A stretch of 64,000 nucleotides of DNA from Candidatus Edwardsbacteria bacterium RifOxyA12_full_54_48 (GTDB lineage Bacteria; Edwardsbacteria; AC1; EtOH8). The DNA lies in the NCBI GenBank assembly GCA_001777915.1, contig MFFN01000006.1, forward strand, positions 62,001-126,000, written 5' to 3'. The translations under genes were made by a program, and so were the position numbers. Shown one piece after another: positions 1-6,789 of this stretch (the first letter of the stretch is position 1; every line of letters starts with the position of its first letter). The notes below the pieces were generated by a model, which had not been told where the DNA came from, ran no database searches, and saw only the letters and a list, made by a program, of their open reading frames with translations.

Positions 1-184
1 ATATGGTGAGCACCTCTGCCTTGTGTTCCTTGGACAGTTTGGCGGCCAAAGCATCCAGCCGTTCTTTGCGCCGGGCTGCCAGGATCAGCCTGGCGCCATG
101 CTTGGCGAACTCAACCGCGCAGGCCTGGCCGATGCCGCTGGAGGCCCCGGTGATAAAGATTACTTTGCTTTCTAACAGCGTCAT
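1..184 (-). CDS. SDR-family NAD(P)-dependent oxidoreductase, N-terminal fragment
   Basis: Partial gene: it starts at ATG 184 and runs off the left edge after about 61 codons. The protein opens with a short strand and the glycine-rich dinucleotide-binding motif TGASSGIG (residues 12-19), followed by a helix and the strand RLILAARR, which is the usual Rossmann start of classical short-chain dehydrogenases. The arginines after the second strand suggest NADP(H) preference (inference). The substrate cannot be told because the catalytic Tyr-x-x-x-Lys lies outside the window. A weak AAGAAAG ribosome site precedes the start. The family call is solid; the specific enzyme (YdfG-like or other) is not. 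Confidence 0.85.
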   Translation of the reverse strand, partial: MTLLESKVIFITGASSGIGQACAVEFAKHGARLILAARRKERLDALAAKLSKEHKAEVLTI

Positions 185-651
185 AACACACTTTCTTAAA
201 GATATGTTTTTCTCCGCTTTCTCTTTGAAGAGAAAGCTACAAAGAGAACTATCGCTACACCGCTGCCCGGAAGCTATGTTATCCAGCTGCCTAAATGTCT
301 TGACCACGAAACAGGGCACCCGCAGACAAAACATTCTTAACGGCAGCTTTTTGCCGGACAGCAGCGCTGATGCGATCCAGGGGGGTGATACCGGGGCCCC
401 GCCTTTCAGTGGAGCGGCGCATGCTTCAGCCCCGATAAAGCAGTCATTGCGTTATTTGCATCCTGCTTGTTCTGGTTCAATGAATGCCGGGACGTAGGTC
501 TTACTAACCGCGGAGCTGGGCGGGAAAGACTCCCTTAGTTTGCCGAGCAAGCAGACTACCTCAGGACAAGCCTTTGCTTACTTCCGGCGCCTGCCCTGAA
601 AATAGCAACCCGCCTTGGGTTTGAAAGGTCATAACAAAGTAACATATTGTT
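185..651. other. 467-bp intergenic region with one strong hairpin
   Basis: No convincing gene is seen here on either strand; the plus-strand frame that runs through it overlaps the antisense of the SDR gene. A perfect 9-bp stem with a TTGA loop lies at 216-237 (GCTTTCTCT / AGAGAAAGC), about 30 bases upstream of the SDR start, so it would sit in that gene's leader. It has no U-tract on either side. The rest shows no tRNA, riboswitch or terminator that I recognise. Confidence 0.4.
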
Positions 652-1956
652 TCATATTATTTCTTTGATCAATATGACTTCTTCCGGCTTCGTATTTGAA
701 ATATTGATGCATCTTTGAAGCCGATGGGCCGCTTCCCGCCCCTTCTGCTCATCATTGCAAAGCACTTTGACCATGGTGTCCCCTGCTTTGACCTGGTCGC
801 CGATCCTGCGTTCAAAGATGAATCCGGCCGAGGGATCGATCACATCATCCATCTTCAGCCGGCCGCAGCCCAAAAAGACCCCTGTCATGCCCACCTCGCG
901 GTTATCCATGGAGGAGATGTATCCGGATCGCTCCGCTTTTGCCTCGATGACATGCTTGGCCTGGGGCAGCACTTTCTTATAGTCATCGGCCACTTTGGCA
1001 TCCCCGCCGTGGGCCGCTACCATCTCCCTGAACTTCTCCAGCCCCTGACCGGAAGAGACTATCTGCTCAAGGACCCGTTTGCCCGATTCTGCATCCTGGG
1101 CCCGTTCGCCCATCACCAGCATCTCGGCTCCCAGGGCATAGGTCAACTCCATCAGGTCGGCAGGGCCCTTGCCTTTAAGACAGTCCACGCATTCCTCTAT
1201 CTCCAGAGCATTGCCCACCGCCCGGCCCAACGGCTGGTTCATATCGGTGATCAGGGCCTTCATCTTTTTGCCCATTCCCTGCCCAATGGCCGTCATGGTT
1301 TTGGTCAGCGCCAGGGCGTCCTGCTGCTTCTGCATGAAGGCCCCGCTGCCGGTCTTGACGTCCAGCACCAGCCCGTCGGCCCCCTCGGCCAGCTTCTTGG
1401 ACATGATGGACGCGGCTATCAGCGGAATGCAGTCCACCGTGGCGGTGACGTCGCGCAGGGCGTAGAGTTTCTTGTCGGCCGGAGCCAGGTCCGGGGTCTG
1501 CCCCATCATGGCCAGCCCGATCCGGGCCAAAGTATGCCGGAACTCATCGTATGAAAAGTTGGTGCGGAAACCCTGTATGGATTCCAGCTTGTCCAGCGTT
1601 CCGCCGGTGTGGCCCAGCCCCCGGCCTGAGACCATCGGCACCGGCACTCCGGCCGCGGCCACCATCGGGGCCAGGATGATGGATACCTTGTCCCCCACCC
1701 CGCCGGTGGAATGCTTGTCAATTTTTATGCCGGGAATATCCGACAGGTCGAACACCTTTCCGGAGTTCATCATGGCCATGGCCAGTTCGGTGGTCTCCTG
1801 TGCCGTCATGCCTTTCAGGAAGATGGCCATCAGCAGGGCCGAGGTCTGGTAATCGGGAATGGCGCCTGAGGTATAATTGGCGATGAACCATTTGATCTCG
1901 TCCGGCGTAAGCTCGCCGCCATTGCGCTTTTTATAGATGATCTCGTAAGGGGTCAT
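652..1956 (-). CDS. pdp: Pyrimidine-nucleoside (thymidine) phosphorylase
   Basis: Cytosolic enzyme that splits thymidine, deoxyuridine or uridine with phosphate to give the base and (deoxy)ribose-1-phosphate in nucleoside salvage. At 434 residues it has the normal family length. The phosphate-binding segment KHSTGGVGDK is at residues 81-90 and the family signature SGRGLGHTGGTLDKLE at 110-125; the C-terminal PYNP domain is complete. The start is supported by GGAGG about 8 bases upstream. The LysO genes lie 43 bases upstream on the same strand and may be co-transcribed. Whether it prefers thymidine only (DeoA) or all pyrimidine nucleosides (Pdp) cannot be decided from sequence alone. Confidence 0.95.
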   Translation of the reverse strand: MTPYEIIYKKRNGGELTPDEIKWFIANYTSGAIPDYQTSALLMAIFLKGMTAQETTELAMAMMNSGKVFDLSDIPGIKIDKHSTGGVGDKVSIILAPMVAAAGVPVPMVSGRGLGHTGGTLDKLESIQGFRTNFSYDEFRHTLARIGLAMMGQTPDLAPADKKLYALRDVTATVDCIPLIAASIMSKKLAEGADGLVLDVKTGSGAFMQKQQDALALTKTMTAIGQGMGKKMKALITDMNQPLGRAVGNALEIEECVDCLKGKGPADLMELTYALGAEMLVMGERAQDAESGKRVLEQIVSSGQGLEKFREMVAAHGGDAKVADDYKKVLPQAKHVIEAKAERSGYISSMDNREVGMTGVFLGCGRLKMDDVIDPSAGFIFERRIGDQVKAGDTMVKVLCNDEQKGREAAHRLQRCINISNTKPEEVILIKEII

Positions 1957-1999
1957 AAAGCCTCCGATCTATAATATGGAAAGCCAAATATTCCGGGGA

Positions 2000-2602
2000 T
2001 CAAAACTTTAAAATAAATGTCACCAGGAACGGCACCAATATGGTCAGCACCACCCCGCTGAAAACGGATATGATGGCATACTCCTTGCCGGTGAATCTGG
2101 TGATCACGGGAAGCGTGGTATCCATGGAGGTTGCCCCTCCGGAAGCTATCGGGGCCAGCTTTCCGAAATACCGGACCAGCAGCGGTGTCCCCAGCAGGGT
2201 GATGATCTCCCGGAAGATGTTTGAGATCAGAGCCACCACCCCCAGGGCCTGGCCGCTGATCTGTCCTATGAAGATGCTGGAAAGGCTGTAATACCCGAAG
2301 CCCGCGCCGACCGCCAATGATTCCCGCAGGCTGATGTCTTTGAGGAATACTGATGCAAAAGCTGCGCCGGCCAGGGTGCCGGTGATAACGGTCAGCGGGA
2401 CCAGGATTATCTTCAGCCTGGCGCTTTTAAGCACCGCCCAGGCTTTCTGGTCGGCTCCGATCGAGGCGCCGACCAGGAACATCAGCAGGTACAGGGCGTA
2501 TGAGCTGAGATCGTTATTCAGCCAGGCTTCGGGAAGCAGGGGATATATTCCGGCCAGGGTCCCCAGCACGAAAAAGCCGACAATAATGAGAGAGTTCTTC
2601 AT
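2000..2602 (-). CDS. lysO: LysO-family lysine exporter, large C-terminal part
   Basis: A 200-residue hydrophobic protein with about six membrane segments, matching the second, larger half of LysO/YbjE (DUF340), the inner-membrane L-lysine exporter. Conserved-looking features include the acidic pair in LVGASIGADQ and the GAGFGYYSLSS segment. In E. coli the exporter is one chain of about 300 residues; here the first 95 residues are a separate gene whose stop overlaps this start by four bases (ATGA), so the two are translationally coupled. Together they give 295 residues, the size of the fused protein. Both halves are probably needed for function. Substrate assignment is by family, not shown here. 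Confidence 0.85.
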   Translation of the reverse strand: MKNSLIIVGFFVLGTLAGIYPLLPEAWLNNDLSSYALYLLMFLVGASIGADQKAWAVLKSARLKIILVPLTVITGTLAGAAFASVFLKDISLRESLAVGAGFGYYSLSSIFIGQISGQALGVVALISNIFREIITLLGTPLLVRYFGKLAPIASGGATSMDTTLPVITRFTGKEYAIISVFSGVVLTILVPFLVTFILKF

Positions 2603-2886
2603 TCTTTTGCGACAAAGAATATCTGGTAGGTAAAATAGGAAAGGCCTACGCTCCCCGCCACCGCCCCTGCGGTCAGCGCTATGGCCGTCAGTCCCAGGGT
2701 TCCCAGATTCCTTATTATCGTCTCATTGGCTCCCACTGATATGCCCAGCAAAAAAAGCAACAAATATATGGCTAGATTGATGGCGCTACCGATATATCTT
2801 ATAATTCTAGTCTTACGGCGGATCAAATATCCCAGGATGATCCCGGCGGTCATTATGATCAGAACTGTGAACATATGGTTTTTCAA
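2599..2886 (-). CDS. LysO-family exporter, small N-terminal part
   Basis: A 95-residue membrane protein with three predicted helices corresponding to the N-terminal segment of LysO. The stretch LLLFLLGISVGAN resembles LLMFLVGASIGAD in the larger partner, which hints at an internal inverted or tandem duplication in the family. Separate small and large LysO genes are known in several thermophiles and anaerobes, so this is more likely a natural split than a frameshift; the clean ATGA overlap supports that. Confidence 0.8.
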   Translation of the reverse strand: MKNHMFTVLIIMTAGIILGYLIRRKTRIIRYIGSAINLAIYLLLFLLGISVGANETIIRNLGTLGLTAIALTAGAVAGSVGLSYFTYQIFFVAKE

Positions 2887-2943
2887 TATCTTTTATTTAC
2901 GGTTATAATTTATCCCATCTTCCGCCAAAATACAAGCAAAAAA

Positions 2944-2968
2944 AAAGCTCCGGGGTGCCCGGAGCTTT
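2944..2968 (-). terminator. Rho-independent terminator of the REC-DUF4388 gene
   Basis: Perfect 11-bp stem (AAAGCTCCGGG / CCCGGAGCTTT) with a 3-base loop, followed on the minus strand by a run of about ten T. It begins 8 bases after the regulator's stop codon and insulates it from lysO. Confidence 0.93.
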
Positions 2969-2975
2969 CTGTGGC

Positions 2976-3614
2976 TTATTCGTGCACCGCTTTAAAGGTG
3001 CCCTGGTTCCATCCCAGCAAAGTCGTCCAGGTGTTGGCATCCTCCTGTCCATCTATGGTACATTTCTGGATAAAGCCTTCAAAGACCTCGATCCGGCCCG
3101 CCCGGCCGTCAATTGACTTCAGATCGACAAAACCTGACCACACCCCGATGGAGAACATATCTATCAGGCTGAAGATGGAGATGATGGACAGATCCCCCTC
3201 GAATTTCTTGGCCTTCTTGGCGAACAGCTTGATGGCCTCGTTGGAATATTTCAGTCTGATGTTGACGGCCTTGAGCAGCTCCTCCTTGTTTACCGGCTTG
3301 GTAAGATATTTTTGGGCGCCTATGGAGTACCCATAGATCCGGTTATCATGGCCCGTCTTGGCCGTCAAAAAAATGAACGGGATCGCCCGAAGGTTGGGAT
3401 CTTCCTGCAAATGACGGCAAAACTCATAGCCATCCATATTGGGCATCATTATGTCCGAAACGACCAGGTCTGGCTTCTCGTTTTTAGCCCTTTCCAGCCC
3501 CTCCCGGCCATCGTTGGCTATAATGACATCATAGCCCTCTTTTTTCAATTCATAAGCCAATATTCTGGTTATGTTTGGCTCATCATCTACAATTAATAAC
3601 TTATATGCTCTCAT
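2976..3614 (-). CDS. Response regulator: receiver plus DUF4388 (PATAN) domain
   Basis: 212 residues. Residues 1-122 form a CheY-like receiver with the acidic pair D10-D11, phospho-acceptor D54 (VVSDIMMPN), T84 and K106. Residues 130-212 resemble DUF4388/PATAN, a domain found in gliding, motility and two-component proteins of myxobacteria and cyanobacteria that is thought to act in protein interaction. There is no DNA-binding domain, so output is probably through a partner. The ATG at 3614 is chosen because the receiver begins there and because the promoter at 3622-3650 would start transcription almost at that A; there is no Shine-Dalgarno sequence. A second DUF4388 protein is encoded at 50653-51333. 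Confidence 0.88.
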   Translation of the reverse strand: MRAYKLLIVDDEPNITRILAYELKKEGYDVIIANDGREGLERAKNEKPDLVVSDIMMPNMDGYEFCRHLQEDPNLRAIPFIFLTAKTGHDNRIYGYSIGAQKYLTKPVNKEELLKAVNIRLKYSNEAIKLFAKKAKKFEGDLSIISIFSLIDMFSIGVWSGFVDLKSIDGRAGRIEVFEGFIQKCTIDGQEDANTWTTLLGWNQGTFKAVHE

Positions 3615-3621
3615 GGAGATA

Positions 3622-3650
3622 AATATAATATAAAAAAGCTTAAATGTCAA
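3622..3650 (-). promoter_or_regulatory. Sigma70-type promoter giving a probable leaderless mRNA
   Basis: On the minus strand: TTGACA (3645-3650), 17-base spacer, TATATT (3622-3627). Transcription would begin near 3615, at or one base before the ATG at 3614. The missing ribosome-binding site of the downstream gene fits. Confidence 0.75.
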
Positions 3651-3816
3651 TAATTTTTAATGACTTATGTTTTGATCATAAAGATTTGTTTTCTTTCCGA
3701 TAAAATAAAGAATATGTAACCTTTTTATAAAATTAACGTATTTTAATTGAAAATCGATATTATTATAAACAAAATAAAGATTATTTATAATATTATTAAT
3801 TATATTAATATTTATA

Positions 3817-3845
3817 TTGACATTTTTAATATTTTATGTTATAAT
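3817..3845 (+). promoter_or_regulatory. Perfect consensus sigma70 promoter of the DUF2089/DUF4097 operon
   Basis: TTGACA at 3817-3822, exactly 17 bases, TATAAT at 3840-3845. It lies in an unusually A+T-rich 280-bp stretch that also holds the divergent promoter at 3622-3650. Transcription would start near 3852, 48 bases before the first gene. A promoter this close to consensus suggests strong expression or control by a repressor. Confidence 0.88.
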
Positions 3846-3899
3846 ACAAATAATCAAACAGGAACTTATTAAACAACCCTCATACAAAGGAGAAATAAA

Positions 3900-4103
3900 A
3901 TGAACCGCATCAACGCAATCATGGTCTATGCCGTGATCATAATCTGGACCGGAATTGTCTTGCTGCACGGCATTCCGAACAACGGCTTGAACGCCGGACC
4001 AAGAGGAAAAGGATCTGAAAGCAGGATCGTGAGAACCAAACATGTCTCCCCTGCCCCCGTCCTTGATCATCGGCTCGATTCATTGACCCCCCTCTACTAT
4101 TGA
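3900..4103 (+). CDS. Small single-pass membrane protein, first gene of the operon
   Basis: A 67-residue protein of unknown family. Residues 5-24 (NAIMVYAVIIIWTGIVLLHG) form one hydrophobic helix; the remainder is polar and basic, with no Cys. AAAGGAG stands seven bases before the ATG, an ideal ribosome site, and the gene is the first one after the consensus promoter. Its stop TGA overlaps a possible TTG start of the next frame, but the next gene more likely starts 30 bases further on. It may be a signal-anchored peptide that works with the LiaF-like proteins downstream (inference). Confidence 0.6.
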   Translation: MNRINAIMVYAVIIIWTGIVLLHGIPNNGLNAGPRGKGSESRIVRTKHVSPAPVLDHRLDSLTPLYY

Positions 4104-4132
4104 TCGAAAACTCAAATAAGGATGAATATAAA

Positions 4133-4504
4133 ATGATCAAACAGATGCCCAAAGCCTGCCCGTCCTGCGGTGGAAACCTTTATGTATCGGAATTCAAATG
4201 CCCTGACTGCGATACCGCCGTCAGGGGTGAGTTCCACCTTTCCCCCCTGGGGAATCTGAGCGAGGATCATTTTGATTTCATACGGACCTTCGTGCTGTCG
4301 CGGGGCAACATCAAGGAGGTGGAAAGCCGTATGGGCATCTCCTACCCCACGGTCAGGAACAAGCTGGACGAAGTGATCCGGGCCCTCTCGGAACAGCAGG
4401 CCAATAAAATGGCCCCCGCCGAGGTACTGGATGCGCTGGAGGCCGGAAAAATAACCGCCTCCCAGGCGGCTGAAATGCTGAAAAACAACCAACAAGGAGA
4501 ATAA
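4133..4504 (+). CDS. DUF2089-family zinc-ribbon / helix-turn-helix protein
   Basis: 123 residues. A four-cysteine zinc ribbon (C9, C12, C23, C26) is followed by a helical region with the family's SRGNIKEVESRMGISYPTVR pattern, a helix-turn-helix like those in transcription regulators (residues about 45-85). The C-terminus (about 100-121) carries VLDALEAGKITASQAAEMLK, the same short helical module that recurs in three other proteins of this operon. DUF2089 proteins are believed to be DNA-binding regulators, so this is a likely autoregulator of the operon. The ATG at 4133 has AAGGA nearby and keeps the zinc ribbon at the N-terminus; a TTG start at 4100 is possible. The next gene begins one base after its stop. 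Confidence 0.88.
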   Translation: MIKQMPKACPSCGGNLYVSEFKCPDCDTAVRGEFHLSPLGNLSEDHFDFIRTFVLSRGNIKEVESRMGISYPTVRNKLDEVIRALSEQQANKMAPAEVLDALEAGKITASQAAEMLKNNQQGE

Positions 4505-4505
4505 G

Positions 4506-5693
4506 ATGTCACAGGAAACCGTCAAAATACTTAAGATGCTGGAGGATGGCAAGATCAGTTCAAAAGAGGCTGAATCCCTGCTTTCGGCCATGGGCGGAAG
4601 CCGGCATCGCCACGCCTTCAGTGACCTCGGCATCGACCACAGCCAGTTAAAAGAGGAAATGGACGCCCTGCGCGACAATATCCACCACATAAATCCCGGC
4701 AGGATCGTGGCCGAGGCCATGGCCGGGGTCAAGGAGGGTTTGAAGGGATTGAAGGATATTCATATCGAAATGGATGACCTGCGCGGCTCCGAGAAGGCCC
4801 AGGAGAAAAAGGTGATCACCGTCCCGGCCCAGGGAGTCACCGTCCTGTCGGTCTCCCAGCCCCGCAGCGATTTCGAGATCACCGGGACCGACGGGGACCA
4901 GATCAGCATCAGGGCCGACATCCAGGTCTGGGCCGAGGAGCAGGATGAGGCCCAGGAAAAACTGAAGTCCCTGGGCATCACCACCGAGAATGATTCCGGC
5001 ACTCTTCGCATAAAGGTGGACGGCCCCCCCTGGACCAAAAAACGCCGAACCAAGGTCGACTTCACCATAGAGATGCCCCGCCATATAAAAGCCGAGATCT
5101 CCTCGGCCAGCGGACAGATAACCGTCAGCCAGCTTCACAAAGGGACCAGTTTGAACACCGCCTCCGGTGATATTGAGATATCGGGCTGCCAGGGGGAGAA
5201 CATTCTTTCCTCGGCCTCCGGGGATATCGCGGTCGCCAACTGCAGCCAGGCCTCCTTGAAAATAAACACCGCCAGCGGGGACATCGATGTCAGCGACTGC
5301 TCCGGAGACCTGGCCTTTCAGACGGTCGGCGGGGATGTCAGCGCATCGCTTTCGGGCAATGTCCAGGGGCAGACGGTCAGCGGGGATATCGATATAAAAG
5401 CCCAGAAGCCGGGCGAGATCAAGATCAACAGTACCAGCGGGGACATACAATTTAACGGCCTTATAAGCGAAGACAACCGGTCGGCCATAGCCACGGTCTC
5501 CGGCGATGTGTCCATCGGACTGGCCAGGGTTTCATCGGCAATGATAGAGGCCGGCACCGTCAGCGGGGACATAGACTGCGGCCTGGAGCTGACGGAGTCC
5601 CGCAAGAGCGGCCGCACATTATCGGGAAAGATCGGCGACGGCAAGGGGAACCTGACCGTCAAGACGGTCAGCGGCGATATCGGGATAAACTAA
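4506..5693 (+). CDS. DUF4097 beta-strand-repeat protein with N-terminal SHOCT-like module
   Basis: 395 residues, similar in layout to Bacillus YvlB. Residues 5-27 (ILKMLEDGKISSKEAESLLS) are the SHOCT-like helical module; about 28-100 is a polar, possibly coiled linker; from about 105 onward comes a long right-handed beta repeat in which the unit T(V/A)SGDI occurs about ten times (TASGDIEI, SASGDIAV, TVSGDIDI and so on). No signal peptide or sorting domain is visible, so the repeat is probably cytosolic or membrane-associated despite the family's old name of putative adhesin. In Bacillus relatives such genes belong to cell-envelope stress regulons. It lies directly after the DUF2089 gene with AAGGAG in the overlap. 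Confidence 0.88.
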   Translation: MSQETVKILKMLEDGKISSKEAESLLSAMGGSRHRHAFSDLGIDHSQLKEEMDALRDNIHHINPGRIVAEAMAGVKEGLKGLKDIHIEMDDLRGSEKAQEKKVITVPAQGVTVLSVSQPRSDFEITGTDGDQISIRADIQVWAEEQDEAQEKLKSLGITTENDSGTLRIKVDGPPWTKKRRTKVDFTIEMPRHIKAEISSASGQITVSQLHKGTSLNTASGDIEISGCQGENILSSASGDIAVANCSQASLKINTASGDIDVSDCSGDLAFQTVGGDVSASLSGNVQGQTVSGDIDIKAQKPGEIKINSTSGDIQFNGLISEDNRSAIATVSGDVSIGLARVSSAMIEAGTVSGDIDCGLELTESRKSGRTLSGKIGDGKGNLTVKTVSGDIGIN

Positions 5694-5717
5694 AACTGAA
5701 CAATGAAGGATTGAACA

Positions 5718-5888
5718 ATGAGAAAGACCGCAAAAAAGATCTTCTGGGGACTTTTCTGGGTGGCGGCCGGAGTGGCCGTTCTTCTCTCCAACTACGGCAG
5801 CATAAATTGGCATTTCTCCCTGGCTAGGGACTGGCCGGCAGTGTTCATATTGATCGGCCTCTCCGACCTGATAGAATCGTTAACCTAA
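5718..5888 (+). CDS. Short LiaI/LiaF-like membrane protein
   Basis: 56 residues. The chain has a basic N-terminus, a first helix (about 8-25, ending LLSNYGSI), the loop WHFSLARDW and a second helix (AVFILIGLSDLIESL), the typical two-helix LiaI/LiaF-like transmembrane unit (DUF5668 type). AAGGA lies 7 bases upstream of the ATG. It is a near copy of the first 60 residues of the next protein but lacks its C-terminal module. LiaF-type proteins act as membrane inhibitors or sensors of envelope-stress kinases in Firmicutes; no LiaS/LiaR pair is adjacent here. Confidence 0.78.
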   Translation: MRKTAKKIFWGLFWVAAGVAVLLSNYGSINWHFSLARDWPAVFILIGLSDLIESLT

Positions 5889-5912
5889 ACCAATATAAAC
5901 AAGGAGAAAGAA

Positions 5913-6230
5913 ATGTTCTGTTTTTACGAGAACCGGCCCCGCAAACTGTTATGGGGATTGTTCTGGCTGGCCCTGGGAGCCTTCCTGCTGCTCTCCAACT
6001 ACGGGGTGATCGGCTACCAGTTCTCTTTCAGCCGGGACTGGCCCATACTGCTGATCGCCTGGGGCATCATGAAGATCATCGACACCCTGGCCTGGCGCAA
6101 AGGGAAAAAGGACCATATCACCGTTCTGCAAAGCGAAGGCGACAGCCAGTCCCGGGCCCAGATATTAAAGGCGGTGGAGGACGGCCAGATGAGCGCCGAA
6201 GAAGCCGCCCGGAGGCTCAAAAACCTGTAA
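5913..6230 (+). CDS. LiaF-like transmembrane protein with C-terminal SHOCT-like module
   Basis: 105 residues. Residues 10-60 form the two-helix LiaF-like unit (LLSNYGVIGYQFSFSRDWPI), about 60-80 is a basic linker, and 81-103 is ILKAVEDGQMSAEEAARRLK, the shared helical module. Ribosome site AAGGAG seven bases before ATG. The architecture puts the module on the cytosolic side of a membrane anchor, so it could recruit the soluble module-bearing proteins encoded by the same operon. Confidence 0.82.
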   Translation: MFCFYENRPRKLLWGLFWLALGAFLLLSNYGVIGYQFSFSRDWPILLIAWGIMKIIDTLAWRKGKKDHITVLQSEGDSQSRAQILKAVEDGQMSAEEAARRLKNL

Positions 6231-6277
6231 ACAATGTCAGGGCAATTCATGAATTGCCCCAACAAGGAGGATGGAAC

Positions 6278-6679
6278 ATGTCAGAAGAAAGATTACGGAT
6301 CCTCAAGATGGTCGAAGATAAGAAGATCACCGCCGAGGAGGCCGCCAAACTGCTGTCAGCCATGGACTCCCCTGCCTCCCAGGGCAAGGCCCACTGGCTC
6401 AAGGTCCGGGTGTTCGACAAGGATTCCGAAAAGCCCAAGGTCCGGGTGACCGTGCCGCTGAGCATTTTGAAGATAGCCGGCAAGCTGGGCGGAAAATTTT
6501 CGGTGATGATGCCGGAGGAGGCCAAGGCCCAGATGGAGGCCAAGGGCATCAAACTGGACGCCGAAAGTCTGGAGAACATCGAGCAGTTGTTCGATGAGCT
6601 GGCGGTGAACGGCCGCTACCAATTGGTCAACGTAGAGGACGACCAGGACGGTCAAAGGGTCGAGGTGTACATAGATTGA
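6278..6679 (+). CDS. SHOCT-like-domain protein, last gene of the operon
   Basis: 133 residues, soluble. The N-terminus is the shared module (LRILKMVEDKKITAEEAAKLLS, residues 6-27); the rest (about 38-133) is a compact alpha/beta region with the pattern LKVRVFD...KPKVRVTVPLSILKIAG and a closing strand QRVEVYID, as in the uncharacterised proteins annotated 'SHOCT-like domain-containing'. AAGGAGG stands eight bases before ATG, so this start is preferred over the longer open frame upstream. Function unknown; likely a soluble partner of the LiaF-like and DUF4097 proteins. Confidence 0.8.
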   Translation: MSEERLRILKMVEDKKITAEEAAKLLSAMDSPASQGKAHWLKVRVFDKDSEKPKVRVTVPLSILKIAGKLGGKFSVMMPEEAKAQMEAKGIKLDAESLENIEQLFDELAVNGRYQLVNVEDDQDGQRVEVYID

Positions 6680-6693
6680 CCGGCCGGAAAAAC

Positions 6694-6719
6694 AAAGCCC
6701 CGCCAAACGGCGGGGCTTT
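6694..6719. terminator. Bidirectional terminator between convergent operons
   Basis: Perfect 11-bp stem AAAGCCCCGCC / GGCGGGGCTTT with an AAAC loop. It ends the plus-strand operon 15 bases after its last stop; on the minus strand it is followed by TTTGTTTTT and ends the phoH transcript. Confidence 0.88.
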
Positions 6720-6789
6720 GAGCATACCGTACCCAGGGAATGATCTGCGGGGATCAGTCTTGATCATGAATATCCGCGTTCCATTAACC

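Noticed and set aside
715-1554. Long open frame on the plus strand opposite the phosphorylase gene
   Set aside because: It is antisense to a certain gene, has no ribosome site and gives a low-complexity His/Gly/Pro-rich product. The same applies to plus-strand frames over 6676-7491, 8880-10283, 33290-34255 and 57249-58373.
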